NCBI GenBank assembly: GCA_947304475.1
Contig: CAMZBE010000084.1
Span: 1-6,297, forward strand
Length of the DNA stretch: 6,297 nucleotides
From: an uncultured Clostridia bacterium
Lineage (GTDB): Bacteria > Bacillota > Clostridia > Oscillospirales > CAG-272
Direction of reading: 5' to 3'
Positions 1-5,304 of this stretch are shown here, one piece after another (the stretch's first letter is position 1; the number at the start of each line of letters is the position of its first letter). The position numbers and the translations under genes are program-made. The notes beneath the pieces were generated by a model that worked only from the letters and a program-made list of their open reading frames with translations, did not search any database and had not been told where the DNA came from.

Positions 1-90
1 CGACACCTGCAGCCCGTCGGTGTCCCAGTCGCAGGACAGGGCGGGCGGAAAGCGGCGGTCAAGCAGTTCGTTCAGTTCTCTTACGGTCAT
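1..90 (-). CDS. NIF3-family dinuclear metal protein, N-terminal 30 codons (partial)
   Basis: Only the first 30 residues lie in the window; the gene continues past the left edge. The translation begins MTVRELNELLDRRFPPALS and continues with C-D-W-D-T-D-G-L-Q-V-S, which matches the N-terminus of NIF3/YqfO-like proteins (typically an amphipathic helix, then P-x-x-x-A-x-x-W-D-N-x-G-L-Q-V-G). These proteins form toroidal oligomers with a two-metal site; their cellular role is poorly settled, and the old label GTP cyclohydrolase I type 2 is not a secure function. The ATG lies 8 bases beyond the trmK stop codon, with only a weak GAG-type ribosome site, so translation is probably coupled to trmK. A trmK-nif3 pair (yqfN-yqfO in Bacillus subtilis) is known in Firmicutes, which supports the call. 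The metal ligands are outside the window and cannot be checked. Confidence 0.85.
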   Translation of the reverse strand, partial: MTVRELNELLDRRFPPALSCDWDTDGLQVS

Positions 91-98
91 AGCGGTTC

Positions 99-815
99 TC
101 ACTTTCGGTTGGATCCGGCGTCGGGGAGCGCGTCGCGCAGCCCGGCGATCAGGGCGAACAGGGCGTCGGCGCCGGCGGCGTCGCCCCGCGCAAGGCAGCC
201 GTCCCTCTCGTTTTCCCGCGCCTTGATCCTTCCCCGCACGTAGGCGGCGAAAACGGGGGCGTCTGGGTTGCGGCGGACGGCGGGGGTGCCGATCTCAAGA
301 GTCAAGGGGGTGGGGTTTTCGACCTTTCCGGTATAGGACGCGACGATGCAGACGTAGGGACGCCCCGCGGCGATCCCGTATTCCTCGTCGGTCGAAGCAA
401 AGCCGTTTCGGAAAAGCGTCTCGCGCAGACGCTCGGCGTGCGTCATGGGCTGCAGGATCAGGCGGATCGACGGATCGCGAAGAAAAGCGGCCTCGGAAAC
501 GATCCGGGCGATCAACTCGCCCCCTATTCCGCAGATCGCGATATCGGTCAGGCGGGCGTTTTCCAGGCCGCGCAGCCCGTCGGTCTTGCGCAGTTCGATC
601 CGATCCGGGAGCCCCGCCGCCTCGACGGCGGCGCGGGCGCGGGAGAGCGGTCCCTCGGCGACGTCGGTCGCGAGAGCAAAGGACACCCGTCCCTCCCCGA
701 CAAGAAACAGAGGCAGGCGGGCGTGATCGGTGCCGATGTCGGCGAACCGCGCCCCCTGCCTCACGTATCCCGCCGCGAGCGACAGTCGCCCGTCAAGTGC
801 GGCGCGGCGCGTCAT
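99..815 (-). CDS. trmK: TrmK, tRNA (adenine22-N1)-methyltransferase
   Basis: A 238-aa SAM-dependent Rossmann-fold methyltransferase of the TrmK/YqfN (former DUF633) family, which makes m1A at position 22 of tRNAs in the cytoplasm. Family hallmarks are clear: the SAM-binding motif F-A-D-I-G-T-D-H-A-R-L-P at residues 24-35, A-T-D-V-A-E-G-P-L at 49-57, I-C-G-I-G-G-E-L-I at 94-102, and L-I-L-Q-P-M at 119-124. The remainder, from about residue 170, is a charged helical segment expected to form the C-terminal helical domain. Length is normal for the family. The open frame extends much further upstream, but I place the start at the ATG whose first bases overlap the preceding gene's TGA (ATGA); a longer start would overlap that gene entirely. 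There is no good ribosome site, which fits translational coupling. It is followed 8 bases later by nif3, the usual neighbour. Confidence 0.93.
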   Translation of the reverse strand: MTRRAALDGRLSLAAGYVRQGARFADIGTDHARLPLFLVGEGRVSFALATDVAEGPLSRARAAVEAAGLPDRIELRKTDGLRGLENARLTDIAICGIGGELIARIVSEAAFLRDPSIRLILQPMTHAERLRETLFRNGFASTDEEYGIAAGRPYVCIVASYTGKVENPTPLTLEIGTPAVRRNPDAPVFAAYVRGRIKARENERDGCLARGDAAGADALFALIAGLRDALPDAGSNRK

Positions 816-1015
816 TTGCCCGACGAAAGAAACGCATTGATCCGCTCGACCAGTTCGTTTGCGTCGGTGCCGTGGACGGCGCACGCCTGCTCGATGGTCT
901 CCCCGCGCGACGCGGGACAGCCGAGACAATGCATACCGATCTCGAAAAAGAACTGCGCGGTCTCGACGTTCTCGTCGAGGACGTCGCCGATCACGGAATC
1001 CTTGGTTACGGTCAT
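812..1015 (-). CDS. DUF1858 / redox-disulfide domain protein, 67 aa
   Basis: A small soluble protein, essentially a single DUF1858 domain (also described as the hybrid-cluster-protein-associated redox disulfide domain, TIGR03980). The sequence shows the typical opening T-K-D-S-V-I-G-D-V-L, then F-F-F-E-I-G-M-H-C-L-G-C-P-A-S-R-G-E-T-I-E with the CxxC pair at Cys30 and Cys33, followed by a helix ending in the LVERIN region. The family is presumed to do thiol redox chemistry or sense redox state; no substrate is known, so the role here is inference. The ATG has a strong ribosome site (GAGGGGG, about 9 bases upstream) and the gene sits about 25 bases behind a consensus promoter. It is the first gene of the operon with trmK and nif3 and overlaps trmK by 4 bases. 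Confidence 0.9.
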   Translation of the reverse strand: MTVTKDSVIGDVLDENVETAQFFFEIGMHCLGCPASRGETIEQACAVHGTDANELVERINAFLSSGK

Positions 1016-1047
1016 TGTGGTTTACCCCCTCTTTTTCATTCGCCCCT

Positions 1048-1076
1048 ATTATACCCCGAACGCCCCGGTTTGTCAA
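1048..1076 (-). promoter_or_regulatory. Sigma-A promoter of the DUF1858-trmK-nif3 operon
   Basis: Reading the minus strand, a perfect -35 TTGACA (1071-1076) and a perfect -10 TATAAT (1048-1053) are separated by exactly 17 bp. The predicted start point is near 1041, giving a short leader of about 25 bases that carries the GAGGGGG ribosome site. This is seen directly; activity is inferred. Confidence 0.9.
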
Positions 1077-1089
1077 GCACGGAAGGGCG

Positions 1090-1118
1090 AGCGACGAAAA
1101 AAGAAAGAGGGCGTCGCT
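1090..1118. repeat. 7-bp inverted repeat between the divergent promoters
   Basis: AGCGACG (1090-1096) and CGTCGCT (1112-1118) are perfect inverted copies separated by a 15-base purine-rich spacer. The element lies upstream of the minus-strand -35 box and upstream of the plus-strand promoter, so it is not expected in either main transcript. A DNA-binding site is therefore more plausible than an RNA hairpin, but a 7-bp match could be chance. Confidence 0.25.
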
Positions 1119-1177
1119 ACGAAGCGTGAAAAGTCGGTCTGCGTCGGTAAAAAAACGCTTTTCTTCTGCTTTTTCCC

Positions 1178-1206
1178 TTTACAACCCTTCCCTTTTGTGT
1201 TATACT
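1178..1206 (+). promoter_or_regulatory. Sigma-A promoter of the zinc-ribbon membrane protein gene
   Basis: TTTACA (1178-1183) and TATACT (1201-1206) are spaced by 17 bp. The start point is expected near 1213, giving a leader of about 26 bases with an AAAGGAG ribosome site. A 13-bp perfect palindrome (1200-1212, centred on T1206) covers the -10 region and could be an operator, though short AT-rich palindromes are common at -10 boxes. The promoter is divergent from the DUF1858-trmK promoter; about 100 bp separate the two -35 boxes. Confidence 0.75.
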
Positions 1207-1238
1207 GTATAAAGAAGTATCGGGAAAGGAGTGACGAC

Positions 1239-1685
1239 ATGGGACGCAAAGACCGTTTCTTCAACGAGCGGAACGGCGCCGACGCGCTCTCCTGCTTTCT
1301 GATCGCGCTCGCCCTTCTCCTCGTGCTTCTGATCCTGATCTTCCACGGTCGTTTTCTGACCTTGATCGCCCTGATCCCGATCGGATTTGCGATCTTCCGG
1401 ATCCTCTCGAGGAATTTAGAGAGACGGACGGCGGAAAACGAGGCGTTCGTCGGGTTCTTTACCTCTCTTGCGGGGCGCTTCCGGCTGACGCGCGACCGTT
1501 TCCGCGACCGGAAAACGCACCTCTATTTCCGGTGCGGCTGCTGCGAAAGGTGGATCCGCGTCGAGCGCGGGCACGGCGAAGTCAGAGTGACCTGTCCCGG
1601 CTGTCACACGGTGTCGCGGCTGGATACCGGGAAACCGGAGCCGGACGAAGAGGACCGGAAGAGCGACGAGACCGTAAAGGGCTGA
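1239..1685 (+). CDS. Two-helix membrane protein with C-terminal zinc ribbon, 148 aa
   Basis: The function is not known. The protein starts with a short charged segment, followed by two hydrophobic segments at about residues 17-35 and 39-56, then a basic region (R-I-L-S-R-N-L-E-R-R) and a soluble domain. That domain carries a zinc-ribbon pattern: Cys99-x2-Cys102 and Cys119-x2-Cys122, the latter in V-T-C-P-G-C-H. Just before it is the segment R-K-T-H-L-Y-F-R-C. The layout, including the I-L-S-R-N and R-K-T-H-x-Y-F-x-C stretches, resembles small zinc-ribbon proteins that I recall from many Clostridia genomes, all unnamed. A charged tail rich in Glu, Asp and Lys ends the protein. The positive-inside rule puts both termini and the ribbon in the cytoplasm. 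The start is the ATG with AAAGGAG 7 bases upstream, behind a good promoter; the long upstream open extension is antisense to trmK and is not real. Confidence 0.85.
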   Translation: MGRKDRFFNERNGADALSCFLIALALLLVLLILIFHGRFLTLIALIPIGFAIFRILSRNLERRTAENEAFVGFFTSLAGRFRLTRDRFRDRKTHLYFRCGCCERWIRVERGHGEVRVTCPGCHTVSRLDTGKPEPDEEDRKSDETVKG

Positions 1686-1694
1686 CCGGACGGT

Positions 1695-1711
1695 ACGCCC
1701 GGGGCGTTTTT
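1695..1711 (+). terminator. Possible short intrinsic terminator after the zinc-ribbon gene
   Basis: ACGCC (1695-1699) pairs with GGCGT (1703-1707) around a 3-base loop, followed by a run of five T (1707-1711, partly shared with the stem). The stem is only 5 bp, so termination may be weak or absent. It begins 10 bases after the TGA, a typical place for a terminator. Confidence 0.4.
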
Positions 1712-1736
1712 ATCGCCGCATTTTGTCACATTTTCG

Positions 1737-1764
1737 TCTTCCCTGCCGAACGGGGGAAGATTTT
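1737..1764 (+). terminator. Hairpin plus T-run just upstream of prfB: terminator or attenuator
   Basis: TCTTCCC (1737-1743) pairs with GGGAAGA (1754-1760), with a 10-base loop that can form a further CCG/CGG mini-stem, and is followed by TTTT (1761-1764). The ribosome site of prfB begins only 9 bases later. No promoter is visible between this hairpin and prfB, so a fully efficient terminator here would silence prfB; partial or regulated read-through is more likely. Folding and function are inferred. Confidence 0.4.
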
Positions 1765-1787
1765 CAAAGAACGGAGGAAACAATCCA

Positions 1788-2906
1788 TTGATCATCGCGA
1801 TCGAAGAAGCGAGAAGTAAACTGATCGCTCTGCGTAAGACTGTCGCCGATCTCGGCGTCTCGTTCCGGATCGACGAACTGAAGGACAAGGCGGAGGAACT
1901 CGAGGCGCAGACGCTTGCCGAGAATTTCTGGAACGACGCCGCCGCCAGTTCCAAAGTTTTGCAGGCGATCAAACAGATGAAGGACAAGATCGAGTTGCAC
2001 GAGAACCTCTCCCGCCGCCTGGAAGACGCCATCGCCCTCTGCGATATGGCGATCGAGGAAAACGACGAGAGCGTGACCGACGAGATCAAAGCCGAACTCG
2101 AATACATCGAGACCGAGACCGAAAAGCAGCGGCTCGAAACCCTGCTCACCGGCGAATACGACCGGAACAACGCCGTACTTTCTTTCCACCCCGGAGCGGG
2201 CGGGACCGAGGCGCAGGACTGGGCGATGATGCTCTACCGGATGTATACCCGTTGGGGCGAACGCCACGGGTATACCGTGAAGTTGATCGACTGGCTTGAC
2301 GGCGACGCCGCCGGGATCAAGAGTGCGACCATTACGGTCGAGGGCGAGTTCGCCTACGGGTTTCTGAAGAGCGAGAACGGCGTGCACCGGCTGGTGCGCA
2401 TCTCCCCCTTCGACGCGTCGGGGCGGCGGCAGACGTCGTTTGCCTCGGTCGAGGTGATGCCCGAGTTCAACGACGACGACGATCAGATCGTGCTCCGCGA
2501 CGAGGATCTCGAGATCACCGCCCACCGTTCGAGCGGCGCGGGCGGTCAGCACATCAACAAGACCGACTCCGCGATCCGGATCGTGCATATCCCGACCGGG
2601 ATCGTGGTCGGGTGCCAGACCGAGCGCAGCCAACTCCAGAACAAGGAGACCGCGCTCCGGATGCTGAAATCCAAACTGCTCGAGATCAAGATGCGCGAGA
2701 AACTCGCCCGCGTCGAGGATATCCAGGGGAACAAGGCGAACATCGAGTGGGGCTCGCAGATCCGCAGTTACGTGTTCATGCCCTACACGCTCGCCAAGGA
2801 CACCCGGACGGGGTACGAGGTCGGCGACATCAACGCCGTGATGGACGGCGAGATCGACGGCTTCATCGACGCCTATCTGAAACAGAATGCCGACGGCTCC
2901 GTCTGA
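1788..2906 (+). CDS. prfB: Peptide chain release factor 2 (RF2), without frameshift site
   Basis: A 372-aa class I release factor that reads UGA and UAA on the ribosome and triggers peptide release. It is RF2, not RF1, because the codon-recognition tripeptide is Ser206-Pro207-Phe208. The catalytic GGQ is at 252-254 within S-G-A-G-G-Q-H-I-N-K-T, and the conserved G-A-G-G-T-E-A-Q-D-W block is at 136-145. Residues 1-105 form the helical domain 1. The start is a TTG with GGAGG 10 bases upstream; no in-frame ATG fits the N-terminus. The reading frame is continuous: the usual in-frame UGA and its SD-like stimulator near codon 26 are absent, and aligned to E. coli RF2 the junction would fall at about Phe26-Arg27. 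Length agrees with frameshifted RF2 products (about 365 aa). It probably shares a transcript with the following small membrane protein and pepF. Its own stop is UGA. Confidence 0.96.
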   Translation: MIIAIEEARSKLIALRKTVADLGVSFRIDELKDKAEELEAQTLAENFWNDAAASSKVLQAIKQMKDKIELHENLSRRLEDAIALCDMAIEENDESVTDEIKAELEYIETETEKQRLETLLTGEYDRNNAVLSFHPGAGGTEAQDWAMMLYRMYTRWGERHGYTVKLIDWLDGDAAGIKSATITVEGEFAYGFLKSENGVHRLVRISPFDASGRRQTSFASVEVMPEFNDDDDQIVLRDEDLEITAHRSSGAGGQHINKTDSAIRIVHIPTGIVVGCQTERSQLQNKETALRMLKSKLLEIKMREKLARVEDIQGNKANIEWGSQIRSYVFMPYTLAKDTRTGYEVGDINAVMDGEIDGFIDAYLKQNADGSV

Positions 2907-2948
2907 CGGACGCCGTACCATAAAGAACTGAAAGGAAGGAAACCGAAA

Positions 2949-3260
2949 ATGAAAATGACGAAAGACAAAATGAAAGGTCTTCTCGCGATCGCGCTCTTCG
3001 TGCAGGCGATCTGCATGATCATCGTCTCGCTGACGCAGTTCAGGCGCCGCAAAGGGCTCGCCTTCTCTCTGCTCGGCGTGGGCGCCGCCTGCGGCGTTCT
3101 TGCCGCCGCGTTCGGCAAGTTCGAGTACACCGACCTTGACGACGAGGACGAAGACAAGGACGAGACCGCCGGGAACGCGGAGGACGAAGACGAATTCGAG
3201 ATCGACCGCGATATGCTCCGCGCCGACCTCGCGCACGGCACCGACGACGAGGAAGACTGA
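2949..3260 (+). CDS. Small membrane protein with strongly acidic C-terminal tail, 103 aa
   Basis: I do not recognise the family. A lysine-rich N-terminus is followed by two hydrophobic segments at about residues 10-29 and 36-55, joined by a short basic turn (R-R-R-K, 32-35). From residue 59 to the end the chain is extremely acidic: 24 of 45 residues are Asp or Glu, in D-E-D-rich runs. This suggests a membrane hairpin with a disordered anionic tail that might bind cations or basic proteins, but that is inference. The basic turn argues for a cytoplasmic loop, which would put the tail outside; the basic N-terminus argues the opposite, so topology is unresolved. The start is the ATG 8 bases after AGGA; a second ATG two codons downstream is possible. 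It lies 42 bases after prfB and 41 bases before pepF with no terminator, so it is probably co-transcribed with both. Confidence 0.75.
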   Translation: MKMTKDKMKGLLAIALFVQAICMIIVSLTQFRRRKGLAFSLLGVGAACGVLAAAFGKFEYTDLDDEDEDKDETAGNAEDEDEFEIDRDMLRADLAHGTDDEED

Positions 3261-3301
3261 TCCCCTTATCAAAAAACCGTATCACAAGAAAGGGACCGAC
3301 T

Positions 3302-5089
3302 ATGCAGGAACTGAAGCCGAGACGCGAGATGGATCCCGCGTTTCAATGGGACCTGACGCAACTGTTCAAAACGCCCGACGCGTGGCGGGAAGCGTACGCC
3401 GACGCGGAGAAGAAGATCGACGTCCTGCCCAGGCTCGCCGGGACGCTGGGCAATTCCGCCGCTTCGCTTGAAGCGGCGCTCTCGGAGATCGACCGTGCCG
3501 CGGAACTCTGCGAGCGCGTGGGGATCTACGCCTTTCTCTGCAAGGCGGGCGACAACGGCGATCCCGACGCGCAGGATATGGACGACCGGGCGACGCGCCT
3601 GTACGTAAAACTCGGATCCTCGGTCGCGTTCGTCGATCCCGAGATCCTCTCGATCGACGAAAAACGTCTGACGGCGTACCTTGCCGATCCGGTGCTCGCC
3701 ACCCACCGTCACTACGTCGAAAACGTCAACCGTCAACGCGCACACACCCTCGACGGAAAGGGCGAGCAGATGCTTGCCTCTCTCGGGGAGTTCGCCGCCG
3801 TGCCCGGCACCGCGTTCGATATGCTGACCAACGTGGATATGGAATACCCGACGATCGAAGACGAAAACGGAAAAACCGTCCGTCTCTCGAACGGGAATTT
3901 CTCGGTCTTCCGCGAAAGCGCCGACCGCCGCGTGCGTGAGGACGCGTTCAAGGGGTATTTCGGCACCTATCACAAGTTCATCAACACGACCGCCGCGCTC
4001 TACGCGGGGGCGGTCAAGGCGGCGTCGTTCTACTCGGCGTCCCGGCACTACGACGGGAACTGCGAGGCGGCTCTGTTCGACAACAACGTGCCGGTCTCGG
4101 TCTACGACTCGCTGATCGAGGCGGTGCACGACGGACTTCCCGCCATGCAGGAGTATATCCAACTCCGCCGCGAGGTGCTGGGGCTCGACGAGATCGACGT
4201 CTTCGATCTCTACGTCCCGATGGTCGGCGACGTGGATTTCAAGATGCCCTACGACAAGGCGAAGAAACTGGTCCGCGAGGCGCTCGCCCCGCTCGGAGAG
4301 GATTACTGCAAGGTCCTCGACCGCGCGTTCTCGGAAGGGTGGATCGACGTCTACGAGAACAAGGGTAAGGAATCCGGCGCGTTTTCGACGGGGGTTTTCG
4401 GCGTTCATCCCTACGTGATGCTGAATTATACCGACACGCTCGACGACGCATTTACGCTCGCCCACGAACTCGGGCACGCGATGCACTCCTACTATTCCGA
4501 CACGACGCAGGACTACGCCAACCACGATTACCGGATCATGGTGGCGGAGGTCGCCTCGACCGTCAACGAAGTGCTGCTCACCAAGCACCTGCTCAAAACC
4601 GAAACCGATCCCAGACGCCGCGCCTATATTTTGAACCACTTCCTCGAAGGGTTCCGCACCACCGTCTTCCGGCAGACTTTGTTTGCCGAATTCGAGCGCA
4701 AGGCGCACGCGCTCTACCGGGAGGGGACGCCCCTGACGGCGAAGACGCTCTCGGGGATCTATCTCGATCTTGAAAAGCAGTATTACAGTGCCGCGAAGAT
4801 GCAGGATCTGATTGCGGACGAGTGGTCGTATATCCCGCATTTCTACCGTCCGTTCTACGTCTACCAGTACGCGACGGGATTTTCGAGTGCGGTGGCGATC
4901 GCCGACGCGATCACGAAAACCGGGAACGCCGCCGATTACCGCCGTTTCCTCACCCTCGGCGGAAGCGACTATCCGCTTAAAGAACTGAAGGTCGCGGGGA
5001 TCGACCTCACGTCTCCCGAGACCGTCCGGAGCGCGCTCGGCGTCTTCCGCGACAACATCCGGGAATTCGCCGCGGCACTCGGCAAGTGA
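3302..5089 (+). CDS. pepF: Oligoendopeptidase F (M3B family zinc metallopeptidase)
   Basis: A 595-aa cytosolic zinc peptidase that cleaves short oligopeptides and is thought to take part in peptide turnover and nutrition. The zinc-binding motif is H388-E-L-G-H392, with Glu389 as the catalytic base, and the third ligand is Glu416 in M-V-A-E-V-A-S-T-V-N-E, the typical PepF pattern. The substrate-pocket region H513-F-Y-R-P-F-Y-V-Y-Q-Y-A-T-G526 is intact. The N-terminal part (about 1-190) matches the helical PepF N-domain, and the rest is the M3 catalytic fold. There is no signal peptide. Length is standard (about 600 aa). The start ATG is preceded by AAAGGGA with 6 bases of spacing. It is the last gene of the transcript and is followed 21 bases later by a strong hairpin terminator. 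No key residue is missing. Confidence 0.96.
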   Translation: MQELKPRREMDPAFQWDLTQLFKTPDAWREAYADAEKKIDVLPRLAGTLGNSAASLEAALSEIDRAAELCERVGIYAFLCKAGDNGDPDAQDMDDRATRLYVKLGSSVAFVDPEILSIDEKRLTAYLADPVLATHRHYVENVNRQRAHTLDGKGEQMLASLGEFAAVPGTAFDMLTNVDMEYPTIEDENGKTVRLSNGNFSVFRESADRRVREDAFKGYFGTYHKFINTTAALYAGAVKAASFYSASRHYDGNCEAALFDNNVPVSVYDSLIEAVHDGLPAMQEYIQLRREVLGLDEIDVFDLYVPMVGDVDFKMPYDKAKKLVREALAPLGEDYCKVLDRAFSEGWIDVYENKGKESGAFSTGVFGVHPYVMLNYTDTLDDAFTLAHELGHAMHSYYSDTTQDYANHDYRIMVAEVASTVNEVLLTKHLLKTETDPRRRAYILNHFLEGFRTTVFRQTLFAEFERKAHALYREGTPLTAKTLSGIYLDLEKQYYSAAKMQDLIADEWSYIPHFYRPFYVYQYATGFSSAVAIADAITKTGNAADYRRFLTLGGSDYPLKELKVAGIDLTSPETVRSALGVFRDNIREFAAALGK

Positions 5090-5110
5090 CCGAAAAAATG
5101 CTTTTAACGC

Positions 5111-5144
5111 CGAAAAGCGTCCGTTCCGGGCGCTTTTCGCTTTT
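5111..5144 (+). terminator. Strong hairpin terminator after pepF
   Basis: Bases 5111-5123 pair with 5127-5139 in a 13-bp stem (one T-G wobble) closed by a 3-base TTC loop, followed by CTTTTC. The T-tract is short, but the stem is very stable and sits 21 bases past the stop. The sequence CGCTTTTCG is repeated with overlap, so the left arm (5110-5119) can alternatively pair with 5138-5147 over 10 bp. Confidence 0.78.
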
Positions 5145-5218
5145 CGGACGGGGCTCCCCATCAAAAAGAACGAGGCAAAAAAAGCAATCCAAAGCAAGAA
5201 AAACGGCAATCGCGTATC

Positions 5219-5247
5219 TTGAGTCGCAAAATATAAAGTGGTATAAT
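5219..5247 (+). promoter_or_regulatory. Sigma-A promoter of the secreted-protein gene
   Basis: TTGAGT (5219-5224) and a perfect TATAAT (5242-5247) are separated by 17 bp. The start point is expected near 5254, giving a leader of about 50 bases. The preceding stretch 5160-5210 is A-rich and could help as an UP element, which is inference. This makes the downstream gene a separate unit from pepF. Confidence 0.82.
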
Positions 5248-5270
5248 GATTATCTGATTGTAATTCGAGA

Positions 5271-5288
5271 CGGCGGCGCGTGCCGCCG
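5271..5288 (+). promoter_or_regulatory. GC-rich hairpin in the leader, next to the ribosome site
   Basis: CGGCGGC (5271-5277) pairs perfectly with GCCGCCG (5282-5288) around a 4-base GCGT loop, inside the predicted leader of the secreted-protein gene. The AGGAG ribosome site starts 5 bases after it, so the stem could influence ribosome access or protect the 5' end of the mRNA. It is not followed by a T-run, so it is not a terminator. Confidence 0.45.
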
Positions 5289-5304
5289 GGCAAGGAGAAA
5301 AACC

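Noticed and set aside
816..1076. N-terminal extension of TrmK to 325 aa
   Set aside because: The extra 87 residues overlap the DUF1858 gene in another frame and do not resemble TrmK, whose N-terminus fits the ATG at 815.
1141..1175. GCGT...ACGC followed by T-rich sequence as a terminator
   Set aside because: The stem is only 4 bp with a 10-base loop, and there is no plus-strand gene upstream that needs terminating.
438..1238. Upstream extension of the zinc-ribbon gene to a 415-aa frame
   Set aside because: The extension is antisense to trmK and the DUF1858 gene and crosses both promoters. The good ribosome site and promoter support a start at 1239.
1782..1819. Possible prfB frameshift from an upstream frame ending in TAA at 1817-1819
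   Set aside because: That frame ends in UAA, not UGA, has no SD-like stimulator or slippery CTT, and the direct TTG-started frame already aligns with the RF2 N-terminus.
1764..3272. A 502-codon open frame on the minus strand opposite prfB
   Set aside because: It overlaps the whole of RF2 and the 103-aa gene, has a low-complexity composition, and lacks any domain signal or ribosome site.
3269..5293. A 674-codon open frame on the minus strand opposite pepF
   Set aside because: It is a shadow of GC-rich codon bias. Its translation is Arg/Val-rich and low in recognisable motifs, it runs through the pepF terminator and next promoter, and the opposite strand encodes a full, motif-complete PepF.
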